Shown here: positions 55,914-64,000 of the stretch, piece after piece
Numbering within the stretch: position 1 is the first letter of the stretch
Layout of the letters: every line of letters starts with the position of its first letter
Assembly: GCF_029265375.1 (NCBI RefSeq)
Contig: NZ_JAJUJJ010000012.1
Location: forward strand, 23,073-87,072
Length of the DNA stretch: 64,000 nucleotides
Reading direction: 5' to 3'
Origin: Nesterenkonia sp.
GTDB taxonomy: Bacteria > Actinomycetota > Actinomycetes > Actinomycetales > Micrococcaceae
Notes under the pieces: model-generated
What the model saw: only the letters and a program-made list of their open reading frames with translations
Told to the model about the DNA's origin: nothing
Databases searched by the model: none
Translations under genes and position numbers: made by a program

Positions 55914-57113
55914 CTAAACTGCGGCCTTCTCGGTCTCCTGCTGGGCCGCTGCCACCTGCTCGAAGCCTAAGGTGCGGTACCACCAGGCGTGAAATTCCTG
56001 AATATGGTGCTCGCTGGGCACCAGGGCGCCGCCGCTGCTGTAGGCCTTGGACCTCATAGACGGCTGGGTCAGTTCGCAGGCGTTGAAGTCCTGCAGATTC
56101 ACGCGGTGGAAGAGCTCCACAGACTTGGAGACATCCAGCTCACCGGAGGTGATCTTGTCCACCACCTCCGGCAGGAACAGCCAGTCGCACTCCACGATCG
56201 TTCGGGATTCAGAGACCGGGAACATGCGGTGGATGATCACGTGGTCCGGCACAGTGTTGATGAACACCTGCGGCTTGACGGTGATCGCATAGTACTTCCG
56301 GTCCTGGTCAGGGGCGATCGCCGGCAGCTGGTGGACGCCGGAGGCCGAACCGTCCACGGTGAACCCCTGAATCTCCTCGCCGAAGCTGGAGCCATGAACC
56401 TCACCGTTCTTGCGCTGGGAGGCCAGACCGTCGGCGAACTCGGGGATGACCTCGGTCAGCTCAGGGTGGATCGTCGCACAGTGGTAGCACTCCATGAAGT
56501 TCTCGATGATCAGCTTCCAGTTGGCTGCCACATCGTAGGTCTTGGTATCCCCGAGCCTGAGGTGTTCGATGCCGTAGTTGTCGATGGACTCGACCTCGCC
56601 GAATCGGGTGCGCACCTCACCGAGGACCTCCCGCTCGAAGTTCGGAGGCTCCTCGGCCAGGCAGACCCACACATAGCCCAGCCATTCACGCACATGAACC
56701 GGCTTCAGACCGTACTGCTTCCGGTCCACGTCCGGCATCGAGGTCAGATTGGGGGCGGCCACGAGGTCACCCTCCAGGGCGTAGGTCCAGGCATGGTAGC
56801 CGCACTGCAGCGTCTTGTTCTTCCCCTCCCCGGCGGTGCAGACGCGCATGCCGCGGTGTGCGCAGACGTTGAAATAGGCTTTGATGCCTTCTCTTCGGCT
56901 GCGCACCACAATGATCTCCTCCCGTCCCACGGTGACCGTCTTCCAGTGCCCGGGGCTGGGGAGGGAGTCGGAGCGCAGGACGCAGTTCCACATCTTCTCG
57001 AAGATCTCGGCCTGCTCCTTCTCGAAGATGTCCGGGTCGGTGTAGGCATCCCCGGTGGGTGTCGGCAGCAGGGACGAGCCCGGCAGCGGTTCGTCGAGAT
57101 GGTCGATGATCAT
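55914..57113 (-). CDS. Rieske non-heme iron oxygenase, glycine betaine demethylase-like
   Basis: A ring-hydroxylating-type oxygenase alpha subunit of 399 residues, of the GbcA-like group that demethylates quaternary amines. The Rieske cluster motif is NVCAHRGMRVC with QCGYHAWTY following; the mononuclear iron site is ENFMECYHCATIHPEL. TAAGGAGGA precedes the ATG. Neighbours encode a Rieske ferredoxin, a ferredoxin reductase and PurU, while the dimethylglycine oxidase-like gene is nearby, so glycine betaine is the best substrate guess; carnitine, choline-type or stachydrine-type substrates are not excluded. Confidence 0.85.
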   Translation of the reverse strand: MIIDHLDEPLPGSSLLPTPTGDAYTDPDIFEKEQAEIFEKMWNCVLRSDSLPSPGHWKTVTVGREEIIVVRSRREGIKAYFNVCAHRGMRVCTAGEGKNKTLQCGYHAWTYALEGDLVAAPNLTSMPDVDRKQYGLKPVHVREWLGYVWVCLAEEPPNFEREVLGEVRTRFGEVESIDNYGIEHLRLGDTKTYDVAANWKLIIENFMECYHCATIHPELTEVIPEFADGLASQRKNGEVHGSSFGEEIQGFTVDGSASGVHQLPAIAPDQDRKYYAITVKPQVFINTVPDHVIIHRMFPVSESRTIVECDWLFLPEVVDKITSGELDVSKSVELFHRVNLQDFNACELTQPSMRSKAYSSGGALVPSEHHIQEFHAWWYRTLGFEQVAAAQQETEKAAV

Positions 57114-57124
57114 GGCGGTCCTCC

Positions 57125-58402
57125 TTAGGCGGAAAAGGGTGCATTCTCGGCCGCGTGCACAGCGGCTGAAGCAGGTGTTCTGCGGATGCGGCGCTGCTTG
57201 CGCCAGCGGGTGACGTCTTTGAGTCGGTTGATGCCCAGGATGCCGACGTTCTGGCCGTCCCGGGCGTAGTGGACCAGCAGATTGCCCTCCGCCGGGGAGC
57301 CCTCGGCCACTGTGACCTCATTGGCCAGATGGATACGGCCCGCGCCCTGGATGCGCAGGTCGAACTGATCCGACCAGAAGTAGGGCTCCTGCAGGGGAAC
57401 CGGATCAGCACCCGTCAGTGCGGCGGCGACGACGGCGGCCTCCTCGACGGCTTCCTGCCAGTGCCCCACCGGCCGCAGTCCGCTGGAGTGCGAGGCCCAT
57501 TGGGCGCAGTCCCCGGCGGCGTAGACCCCGGGGACAGCAGTGGCGCCGGTGTCGTCGCAGGCCACAGCGCCGGTGTCGCTGGTGAGTGTGACTTCAGAGC
57601 CCAGAAGCCATTCGGTGCGCGGTCGGGCGCCGATGGCGCAGATGACGATGTCGGCGGTGATGGTCTCACCATCTGCGAGGATGACTTCGTGCCCGCGGTG
57701 GCAGCTGCGCACTGCCTGAGCCCGGGATGCAGAGGCGAAACGGACACCATGGGCCTCATGGGCAGCCCGGATGGCCTCCCCCACCGGCCTGCCGAGTCTG
57801 CGAGCGCCCGGGTGCTCCTCCCCCGCGGCCACAGTGACCGAACCGGCACCGCGCTCGGTGCAGGTGGCCGCCGCCTCCAGGGCGAGGAATCCTCCGCCCA
57901 CCACGGCAACGTCCAAGCCCTCAAGAGTGGTGTCGCGCAGCGCCAGGGCGTCCTCCATATTGCGCAGCACGTACGGGCGCGCCCCGAGGCCTTCCTCGGA
58001 GGAGGCCGCCGGCAGGCTCATCGCATAGGCGCCGGTGGTGATCACCACGGCATCGCCGGGATGGAAGGCGCCGTCGTGGGTGTGGACGCCCAGCGGCTCT
58101 GTGCCGTCTGCGCTGCCTGAGAGACGCACGACGCCGACTCCGCTGACCCAGGTGACATCGAGCGGGTCCTCGGGGTCGTCCAGCAGCAGATCCTCCTCCG
58201 CTGCCGCCCCGGTCAGATAGGCCTTGCTCAGAGCGGGCCGGTCATAGGCGGGCCGGTTCTCCTCGCCGAATATGGTGATCGGGCCGGTGTGCCCGTTCGC
58301 CCGGACTCCGCGGGCGGTGTGGTAGCCGGCCAGGCCGGCGCCGACGATGAGCACGTGGCCCTCAGGGGGCAGAGGCGCACCGCTGCGCTGTTCGTACATC
58401 AT
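57125..58402 (-). CDS. NAD(P)H-ferredoxin reductase of the Rieske system
   Basis: A flavoprotein of 425 residues of the rhodocoxin/putidaredoxin-reductase type: first FAD motif VLIVGAGLAGYHTARGVRAN, AYDRPALSKAYLTG, NAD motif VAVVGGGFLALEAAATC, and second FAD motif VPGVYAAGDCAQW. The ATG at 58402 overlaps the ferredoxin stop; a second ATG follows immediately. It would pass electrons from NAD(P)H through the Rieske ferredoxin to the oxygenase. Its end overlaps the oxygenase ribosome site. Confidence 0.9.
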   Translation of the reverse strand: MMYEQRSGAPLPPEGHVLIVGAGLAGYHTARGVRANGHTGPITIFGEENRPAYDRPALSKAYLTGAAAEEDLLLDDPEDPLDVTWVSGVGVVRLSGSADGTEPLGVHTHDGAFHPGDAVVITTGAYAMSLPAASSEEGLGARPYVLRNMEDALALRDTTLEGLDVAVVGGGFLALEAAATCTERGAGSVTVAAGEEHPGARRLGRPVGEAIRAAHEAHGVRFASASRAQAVRSCHRGHEVILADGETITADIVICAIGARPRTEWLLGSEVTLTSDTGAVACDDTGATAVPGVYAAGDCAQWASHSSGLRPVGHWQEAVEEAAVVAAALTGADPVPLQEPYFWSDQFDLRIQGAGRIHLANEVTVAEGSPAEGNLLVHYARDGQNVGILGINRLKDVTRWRKQRRIRRTPASAAVHAAENAPFSA

Positions 58403-58749
58403 GCTTTCACTCCTGGGGGCAGGTTGGGCGCTTCCTGAGAGAGCTCGACCATGACGTCGTCGCCCTGGACTTGGACGCTGTGGACACGGACGCGCTTCTT
58501 CGCGGGGGGCTGATCCACCTCGCCGGTGGTCAGGGAGAAGGTGCTTTCGTGCAGGGGGCACTCCACCCTGCAGTCCTCCACCCACCCGGCGGCCAGGGAG
58601 GCGTCCTGGTGGGTGCAGGTGTCATCTATGGCATGGACAGTGCCTTCCTCAGTGAGGAAGACAGCGATGGGCGGGCTGACTGAATCGATGCGGAGTCCCT
58701 CACCCGGGGTGAGGTCCTGTAGGGAACATGCTCTGAAGCTCACTTGCAT
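58399..58749 (-). CDS. Rieske [2Fe-2S] ferredoxin
   Basis: A protein of 116 residues with the complete cluster motif CTHQDASLAAGWVED...CPLHESTF, as in ferredoxin components of dioxygenase systems (BphF/NirD-like). It is the first gene of the operon ferredoxin-reductase-oxygenase-purU and ends inside the reductase start (ATGATG). Its promoter region carries the candidate IclR operator at 58772-58788. Confidence 0.9.
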   Translation of the reverse strand: MQVSFRACSLQDLTPGEGLRIDSVSPPIAVFLTEEGTVHAIDDTCTHQDASLAAGWVEDCRVECPLHESTFSLTTGEVDQPPAKKRVRVHSVQVQGDDVMVELSQEAPNLPPGVKA

Positions 58750-58771
58750 TCACCACCAACTGGAGACTAAT

Positions 58772-58788
58772 GTTGCGTGTATCGCAAC
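58772..58788. promoter_or_regulatory. IclR operator GTTGCGTGTATCGCAAC
   Basis: A 17-bp inverted repeat (GTTGCG-N5-CGCAAC) 23 bp upstream of the ferredoxin start. On the minus strand its middle overlaps a possible -10 (GATACA, with TTGCGT 17 bp upstream). Close relatives are GTTGCTGCTATCGCAAC at 59761-59777 and CGCAAC half-sites at 58802-58807 and 58857-58862; a CTAC-N7-GTAG repeat lies at 58799-58813. Confidence 0.72.
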
Positions 58789-58884
58789 GTGAACTTGTCT
58801 ACGCAACACGTAGTGTGACAAGTATCGCAGTAGGGTCTCGAGCCGTGTCAAGAGTTCGCAACGTAAGAAACGAGATTCACACCG

Positions 58885-59655
58885 ATGAGTTCCTCAAAAG
58901 CAAGCCCCGTGCAGTCCGTGGAGCGCGCCATCCAGATTCTGGAGCTGCTCCGAGAGGACCCTGCGGTGAGCATGAGCGAGATCTCCCGCCGCCTGGAAGT
59001 CCACCGCTCCACCGTCCTGCGGGTCCTGGCCACGCTGGAGGCGTACGACCTCGTCGAGCAGAGCGGCAGAGGCTCCTACCGGCTGGGCTTCGGCCTGCTG
59101 CGACTGGCCAGCGCAGTGCGGAACCAGATCGACTTCGCGAAAGATGCCCAGTCGAGCTGCGATCACTTGGCCGACCGCCTCAACGAGACGGTGAACGCCG
59201 CCATCCTGGACGAAGGGTTCGCAGTGACCATCACTCAGGCCCAGGGTGATCAGATGGTGGGCGTGACCAAGCAGTACGTAGGTCAGCGCGGACCGCTGCA
59301 TGCCACCTCCACCGGCAAAATATTGCTGGCCCATGCCGGGGACGACCAGTTCGACCGTCTGGTGGACCGCGGCATGGAGAGCTTCACCGGCATGACCATC
59401 ACCGACCCCGATGTCCTGCGCACAGAGCTGGAAGCCGTCCGGCGCAGGGGGTGGGCCTCGGCGGTTGCCGAATGGGAGCGCGGCATCAATGCCCTGGCTG
59501 TGCCGGTGCGCGATGCCGACGGCGGTGTGGTGGCGGCCCTGTCGGTGACCGCCCCGTCCTTCCGGCTGCCTGAGTCGCATTTCGCTGAGCTGGCTGAGAT
59601 TCTCACTGCGGAAGCGTCCGCTTTGGAGGAACGACTCGGATACTTCGGCGACTGA
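58885..59655 (+). CDS. IclR-family regulator
   Basis: A regulator of 256 residues. The N-terminal winged helix (SVERAIQILELLREDPAVSM; ISRRLEVHRSTVLRVLATLE) and the GAF-like effector domain (FGLLRLASAVRNQIDFAKDA; GPLHATSTGKILLA; INALAVPVRDADGGVVAALS) are standard IclR. It is divergent from the Rieske operon and precedes the dimethylglycine oxidase gene, both of which carry the GTTGC-N7-GCAAC motif, so it is the likely regulator of both, and of itself. The effector may be betaine or dimethylglycine (inference). Confidence 0.93.
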   Translation: MSSSKASPVQSVERAIQILELLREDPAVSMSEISRRLEVHRSTVLRVLATLEAYDLVEQSGRGSYRLGFGLLRLASAVRNQIDFAKDAQSSCDHLADRLNETVNAAILDEGFAVTITQAQGDQMVGVTKQYVGQRGPLHATSTGKILLAHAGDDQFDRLVDRGMESFTGMTITDPDVLRTELEAVRRRGWASAVAEWERGINALAVPVRDADGGVVAALSVTAPSFRLPESHFAELAEILTAEASALEERLGYFGD

Positions 59656-59760
59656 GCCTCGCCCCGCAGCGCGGCGGGACTCGTCTCAGCATTTTTTCAG
59701 TCTTTACCTCTTGTGTAAGTATTCGTTTTCTTTCTATGGTGGTTGCACTCAGTAACCTAT

Positions 59761-59777
59761 GTTGCTGCTATCGCAAC
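59761..59777. promoter_or_regulatory. Second IclR operator GTTGCTGCTATCGCAAC
   Basis: GTTGC-N7-GCAAC, 13 bp before the ATG of the dimethylglycine oxidase gene and matching the site at 58772-58788 in 14 of 17 positions. It overlaps a possible -10 (TGCTAT at 59766-59771, with TTGCAC 17 bp upstream). Confidence 0.72.
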
Positions 59778-59790
59778 ACATGGAGGGCGT

Positions 59791-62328
59791 ATGTCGCACT
59801 TTGATCCTTCCCGCGGTCCCCGAGTGGTCATCATCGGCTTGGGAGTTGTGGGCGCGTCGCTGGTGGATGAGCTTGTGATGCGCGGCTGGACGAACGTCAC
59901 CGTCGTCGAGCAGGGCCCGCTGTACGCCACCGGCGGGTCCAGTTCGCACGCTCCGGGCTTCGTCTTCCAGAACGCGCCGAGCAAGGCTCTGTGCGAGCTT
60001 GCCCAGCGGACTCTGAACAAGCTCGACGACGCCCAGGTCAACGGCGACTGGGTGATGAAGCGGGTGGGCGGCATCGAACTCGCCACCACCGAGGAGCGGC
60101 TCAATGAGCTGCGCCGCCGCTTCGGCTTTGCGGAGTCCTGGGGCGTACCCGCTGAGCTGATCTCCCCGGAGGAGGTCGGCAGGCTGTGGCCGGGCCTCGA
60201 CACTTCCGCCGTGCTGGGCGGGCTGTACACTCCCACCGACGCTGTGGTCAAGGGAGTGCGCGCCGTCGAGTTCCAGGCTCGCAGGGCTGAAGCAGGCGGG
60301 GCCACCATCCTCGGCAGCACCAAGGTCACTGCCATTCGCCGGAAGGACGGAAAGGTCACCGGAGTCGAAGTGGCAGCCGTCGGCAGCGATCAGGAGCCGG
60401 AGGTGATCCCGGCCGACGTCGTCGTCTGCTGCGCAGGCCTGTGGGGCCCAGGCATGGCCCGGGACCTGCTGGGGATGGAGATCCCCATGCTGCCGGTGGA
60501 GCACGGCTTCGGACTCAGCAGGCCCGTTCCGGCGCTGACCGCCCTCGATGCGAAGACCGAGGTGGTCAAGCCCATGCTGCGCCACCAGGACCATGCCATG
60601 TACTTCCGCGAATGGGGCGATCGGATCGCCATAGGCGCCTATGAGCACCGCCCCCTGCCGGTCGAGCACGATCAGATCGCCGAGCCTGAGGAGGCCCTGC
60701 GGACCGGGGTGGAGCCCTCGGTGCACCCGTTCACCCGGGAGGACTTCCAATCCACATGGGAGGAGACCCAGAAGCTGCTTCCTGCACTGCGTCAGGCCGA
60801 GCTGGACGAGGAGACGTGCTTCAACGGCATCTTCTCCTTCACTCCCGACGGCGGCCCTCTCCTGGGCCCGGTTCCAGCCACAGAGGGCCTGTGGATGGCT
60901 CAGGCCGTGTGGGTCACCCAGTCGGCTGGAGTCGGTCAGATCATGGCGGATTGGCTGGTCAGCGGCGATCCCGGGATCGACACCCACGGCCTGGACCTCA
61001 ACCGCTTCGATCCGGCGCTGGTCTCCAAGCGGTGGTCGCGGGAGCAGGGTGAGGAGTCCTATGACGAGGTCTATGACATCGTCCATCCCAAGGCCACCAC
61101 GCTGCGCATGCGCGGACTGCGGACTTCCCCGTTCTACGAGCGCCAGCGCGGCCTGGGTGCTGCCTTCAGTGTGGCCAGCGGCTGGGAACGTCCTCTGTGG
61201 TATCACTCGAATGCCGCCCTGCCTGACGGAACGCCGGCTGTGCCGATGCTGGGCGAGGAACCGCTGCCGGCCCGTGACCGGTGGGCTGCACAGTACTGGA
61301 ACCCGATCGTCGCCGTAGAGGCGCAGCGTCTGCGTGAATCGGTCGGCCTGGTGGATATGTCCTCCCTGCCGCGTCTGGAGCTTTCCGGCTCCGGGGCCAC
61401 TGATTTCCTCAACCAGCTCAGTGAGGAGGGGGCGCTCAGCCGGCCGGTCGGAAAGACCATCGGCAGCATCGCATATGTGCTGATGCTCACTGAGCAGGGC
61501 GGGATCCTCTCTGACGTGACCATCGCACGAACCGGAGAGGAGACCTACCACCTGGGGGTCAACGGCAACCAGGACGCCGCCTGGCTGCAGCAGAAGATGC
61601 GCGAACACAATGTGTCGCTGCATCTGAGCGACGTCTCGTCCGGGTCCTGCGGGCTGGGGCTCTGGGGCCCGCGTGCCCGGGACGTGCTCTCCCGACTGGT
61701 GGAGGAGGACATCTCCCATGAGAGCTTCCGGTTCTACCGCAGCCGGCGGCTCGCCGTGGCAGGCGTTCCGGTGCTGGCGCTGCGACTGAGCTACGTGGGC
61801 GAGCTGGGCTGGGAGCTCTACGCGCCGGCGGAGTTCGGCCGCTGCCTCTGGGACGAGCTCATGGCCGCCGGCCGCGAGGACCAGATCCTTCCGGTGGGCC
61901 GCAGAGCGTTCGAGAGCCTCCGGCTGGAAAAGGGATTCCGACTCTGGGGAGCAGATATGACACGCGAGCACACCCCGGCCGAAGCAGGTCTCGAATTCGC
62001 GGTCCGGGGGCCGGCGGCCGAGAAGCTCTCCGCCCTCGGCGCAGACACTCCGACCAGGCGACTGACCTGTTTAACGCTCGAGGACCCGTCCAGAGTGCTG
62101 ATGGGCCACGAACCCGTCTACGACCCGAATGCGACCGAGCCGATCGGCTACGTCACCAGTGCCGACCAGGGCTACACCATCGGAGCATCCATCGCCTACG
62201 CCTGGGTGCCTTCTGAGTTCGCGGAGACCGGCACTGCTCTGGAGGTGGAATACTTCGGCGAGCGTTACCGAGCCCGGGTCAGCGAGGAACCGCTGTTCGA
62301 TCCCTCAGCTTCGCGGATGCGCAGCTGA
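59791..62328 (+). CDS. Dimethylglycine oxidase/dehydrogenase-like flavoprotein
   Basis: A protein of 845 residues from the ATG at 59791 (GGAGGGCG upstream). The FAD domain opens with VVIIGLGVVGASLVDELVMR and continues with GGSSSHAPGFVFQNAPSK; His53 in this motif is the candidate for covalent FAD. The C-terminal 400 residues are GcvT-like and bind folate (VGLVDMSSLPRLELSGSGAT; FRLWGADMTREHTPAEAGLE). Length and layout match Arthrobacter dimethylglycine oxidase, which turns dimethylglycine into sarcosine and methylene-THF. It stands alone but shares the IclR operator with the Rieske operon. Confidence 0.92.
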   Translation: MSHFDPSRGPRVVIIGLGVVGASLVDELVMRGWTNVTVVEQGPLYATGGSSSHAPGFVFQNAPSKALCELAQRTLNKLDDAQVNGDWVMKRVGGIELATTEERLNELRRRFGFAESWGVPAELISPEEVGRLWPGLDTSAVLGGLYTPTDAVVKGVRAVEFQARRAEAGGATILGSTKVTAIRRKDGKVTGVEVAAVGSDQEPEVIPADVVVCCAGLWGPGMARDLLGMEIPMLPVEHGFGLSRPVPALTALDAKTEVVKPMLRHQDHAMYFREWGDRIAIGAYEHRPLPVEHDQIAEPEEALRTGVEPSVHPFTREDFQSTWEETQKLLPALRQAELDEETCFNGIFSFTPDGGPLLGPVPATEGLWMAQAVWVTQSAGVGQIMADWLVSGDPGIDTHGLDLNRFDPALVSKRWSREQGEESYDEVYDIVHPKATTLRMRGLRTSPFYERQRGLGAAFSVASGWERPLWYHSNAALPDGTPAVPMLGEEPLPARDRWAAQYWNPIVAVEAQRLRESVGLVDMSSLPRLELSGSGATDFLNQLSEEGALSRPVGKTIGSIAYVLMLTEQGGILSDVTIARTGEETYHLGVNGNQDAAWLQQKMREHNVSLHLSDVSSGSCGLGLWGPRARDVLSRLVEEDISHESFRFYRSRRLAVAGVPVLALRLSYVGELGWELYAPAEFGRCLWDELMAAGREDQILPVGRRAFESLRLEKGFRLWGADMTREHTPAEAGLEFAVRGPAAEKLSALGADTPTRRLTCLTLEDPSRVLMGHEPVYDPNATEPIGYVTSADQGYTIGASIAYAWVPSEFAETGTALEVEYFGERYRARVSEEPLFDPSASRMRS

Positions 62329-62408
62329 TCGCAGCGTTTGCAGCGAGAGCGACTGTGGCTGGAGATCTCTGATCAGCAGCAGGGGTGAAGCAGCGCTCAT
62401 CGGAAGGG

Positions 62409-62888
62409 CTATGCGCCGCTGGCATCTTCGGCGACGTCGAAGCGGTGACCGATGGCGTCGCCGACATGCCGGTACGGGGTGAAGCCCATCGCCGAGTAGT
62501 AGGCCAACGCTGGCGCGTTCTCGGCTCCGATCGTGGCATCTATGTGCAGCAGGCCTGCAGTCCTCGCTGCCTCCGAGCTCACAGCGAAGAGGCGGCGCCC
62601 AAGCCCACTCCGCCCTGCCTCGGGATGAATGTGTGTGCCGATGATCCCCCACCCCTCGGCGACGTCGTAGGGGTTGCGGAGCCACGCCCGCAAGAGCGCC
62701 TGAAAACCGACTACCCTGCTTTCCTGGTCTGCGACAGTGCAGGCAATGAGGTGAGGCGTATCGAGGTATCGCTCTCGCACCAGCTCAGTATCAGCAGGGC
62801 TTGAGCGCAGCCCAGCACGGTAGATCGCATTCAGCACCTCGACCATATCTTCGGCATCATGTGAGTGCGCAGGGCGAATGCTGATCAT
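62409..62888 (-). CDS. GNAT-family acetyltransferase
   Basis: A single-domain GNAT protein of 159 residues: IRPAHSHDAEDMVEVLNAIY, then GIIGTHIHPEAGRSGLGRRL with the acetyl-CoA loop, and ENAPALAYYSAMGFTPYRHV at the end, as in phosphinothricin acetyltransferase-like enzymes. The substrate is unknown. GGAGGC lies directly before the ATG. It is convergent with the dimethylglycine oxidase gene. Confidence 0.85.
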   Translation of the reverse strand: MISIRPAHSHDAEDMVEVLNAIYRAGLRSSPADTELVRERYLDTPHLIACTVADQESRVVGFQALLRAWLRNPYDVAEGWGIIGTHIHPEAGRSGLGRRLFAVSSEAARTAGLLHIDATIGAENAPALAYYSAMGFTPYRHVGDAIGHRFDVAEDASGA

Positions 62889-63134
62889 GCCTCCATTGTG
62901 GCACCGCCCTCAGACCAGAGGACTCCGATGAGCACAGCGGCGTCGAGGAGAATCAATCGAACCACTCTTCGCGAAGCTGCGATACACGATCCGAATCGCA
63001 GCGCCTTGTAAGCGGCCGAGGAGCCTCCTCCTCGCCTGCAGACCCGAGCTCTCGCAGTCCACGTGGTCAGCTCCCACACATGCGCTGCCACGTCATCTCA
63101 CTACACAGTGCAGCCTGAGCTATAGAGTGAAGAC

Positions 63135-64000
63135 GTGCATGCAGACCAGTTGCACGTGACAGCTGCAACTGTCAGCCAGCTGATTCGCGACCAGTTCCCG
63201 CACTGGACCCATCATTCTCTTAATGCCCTACCCCAGACCGGGACAGTCCATGCGATCTTCACGATAGGTGATCAGCTGGCTGCACGGTTTCCCCTACACT
63301 CCGGGGACCCCGACAGAATTCTTGAAACTCTCCGACACGAGGCTGAGGCCCTTGAAAGATTGGCCGCTGCGATAACCCACCCCAGCCCCGAACCCGTAGC
63401 GTTAGGTGAGCCTGGTCGCGGTTATCCGTTGCCTTGGATCGTTTGCACCTGGATTCCTGGCGATATCGCCGCGCCAGCATCGGTGTCAACCTCCGACGCC
63501 GCTGCTCAAGATCTCGCGGCACTTCTCCGCGAGCTCCGGCGAGCAGACACATACGGCAGGACCTTCTCAGGGAAAGGCCGAGGTGGGCACCTGCCCGATC
63601 ACGACGAGTGGATGGAGACCTGCTTCGATCAGAGCGCAGAGCTGTTGGACACCGAGTCTCTTCGGAAACTACGGTCTCAGTTCCGCCAGCTTCCCCGAGA
63701 CGATCAAGACGTGATGAATCACGGCGACCTGATCCCGCAGAACATCCTGATTTCAGATGGTCGACTTGCTGGAGTCATCGACGGTGGCACCTACGGTCCC
63801 GCTGACCCTGCATTGGACCTCATCGCAGCCTGGCACCTCTTCGATGGCACGCGCCGAGAGGTTGTCAGAACTGAACTCCGGAGCAGTGATGTTGAGTGGC
63901 ACCGCGGTGCCGCGTGGGCGTTCCAGCAGGCCATGGGACTGGTCTGGTATTACGAGAGGTCGAACCCAACCATGGCCCGCCTCGGAAGAAGCACATTATC
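63135..64000 (+). CDS. Aminoglycoside phosphotransferase-family kinase, 3' end beyond window
   Basis: The frame is open from the GTG at 63135 to the right edge, 288 codons. The APH fold is clear: an N-terminal lobe with AIFTIGDQLAARFPL, PLPWIVCTWIPGD, the catalytic loop NHGDLIPQNILI (Brenner motif) and the metal-site GVIDGGTYGPADPALDLIAA, where usual members have DFG/DFD. Such enzymes phosphorylate aminoglycosides, other small antibiotics or metabolites; resistance cannot be concluded. Codon third positions are less G+C rich than in the rest of the window, hinting at transfer. Start choice is uncertain as no clear ribosome site is seen. Confidence 0.82.
   Translation, partial: MHADQLHVTAATVSQLIRDQFPHWTHHSLNALPQTGTVHAIFTIGDQLAARFPLHSGDPDRILETLRHEAEALERLAAAITHPSPEPVALGEPGRGYPLPWIVCTWIPGDIAAPASVSTSDAAAQDLAALLRELRRADTYGRTFSGKGRGGHLPDHDEWMETCFDQSAELLDTESLRKLRSQFRQLPRDDQDVMNHGDLIPQNILISDGRLAGVIDGGTYGPADPALDLIAAWHLFDGTRREVVRTELRSSDVEWHRGAAWAFQQAMGLVWYYERSNPTMARLGRSTL

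Noticed and set aside
59749..61971. Long open frame antisense to the dimethylglycine oxidase gene
   Set aside because: Its translation is low-complexity and motif-free; the plus-strand gene has full FAD and GcvT domains. The same applies to the frame antisense to glpK at 18902-20722.
62885..63091. 68-codon frame on the minus strand upstream of the GNAT gene
   Set aside because: No ribosome site, no promoter, no conserved motif; a stretch resembling a PIN-type start is too short to count.

Overview
The window is high-G+C DNA, roughly two-thirds G+C by eye, from an actinobacterium, most likely of the Micrococcaceae (Nesterenkonia/Arthrobacter-like; this placement is inference). The reasons are mycothiol metabolism (a mycothiol synthase and an S-(hydroxymethyl)mycothiol-type dehydrogenase), the glnR-mshD neighbourhood, the tRNA-Trp/secE/nusG/rplK/rplA and rplJ/rplL clusters, HadA/HadB-type dehydratases, an LAXTG-type surface protein, and many genes whose start codon lies 6-8 nt after a TANNNT box (leaderless transcripts).

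Left part (1-8.8 kb): a MoxR/DUF4129 operon entering from the left edge; a LacI-type regulator with a perfect palindromic operator; a LiaFSR-like envelope-stress module (NarL-type regulator, PspC-containing sensor kinase, divergent PspC/LiaF-like membrane protein); then rplJ-rplL with an L10-leader-like attenuator. Between rplJL and rplKA (8.9-13.9 kb) lie a secreted TAP-type hydrolase, a frameshifted LuxR-type regulator, and a cell-wall protein with three similar domains and an LAXTG anchor. Then come rplA, rplK, nusG, secE and tRNA-Trp.

Middle (16.8-43.2 kb): a decayed fdhA (one frameshift, one nonsense codon) and glpF (one nonsense codon) ahead of an intact glpK; an aminotransferase, pfkA, ygfZ with a 40-aa membrane protein, glnR and mshD separated by a perfect 22-bp inverted repeat, a NUDIX/phosphatase fusion, thyA-folA-asd, a sulfurtransferase, a frameshifted ATP-grasp gene, a fumarylacetoacetase-family enzyme, murB, a methionine importer (metQNI), a polar amino-acid importer with a tandem palindromic operator, and hadA-hadB.

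Right part (43.3-62.3 kb): what looks like a complete route from glycine betaine to pyruvate. A three-component Rieske system (oxygenase, ferredoxin, reductase) would demethylate betaine to dimethylglycine. A dimethylglycine oxidase-like flavoprotein would give sarcosine. Sarcosine oxidase SoxBDAG would give glycine plus methylene-THF, GlyA would combine these to serine, and SdaA would deaminate serine to pyruvate. PurU recycles formyl-THF, and a mycothiol-dependent formaldehyde dehydrogenase with an MBL-fold partner would remove formaldehyde. Two regulators frame the region, each with candidate operators visible: a GntR protein (TGATATATCA sites flanking glyA and a YkvI-type transporter) and an IclR protein (GTTGC-N7-GCAAC sites at the Rieske operon and the dimethylglycine oxidase gene). 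The right edge holds a GNAT enzyme and a truncated APH-family kinase in somewhat lower-G+C DNA.

Four genes carry five reading-frame lesions (LuxR-like, fdhA, glpF, ATP-grasp). That is either real gene decay or draft-sequence error; raw reads would decide.
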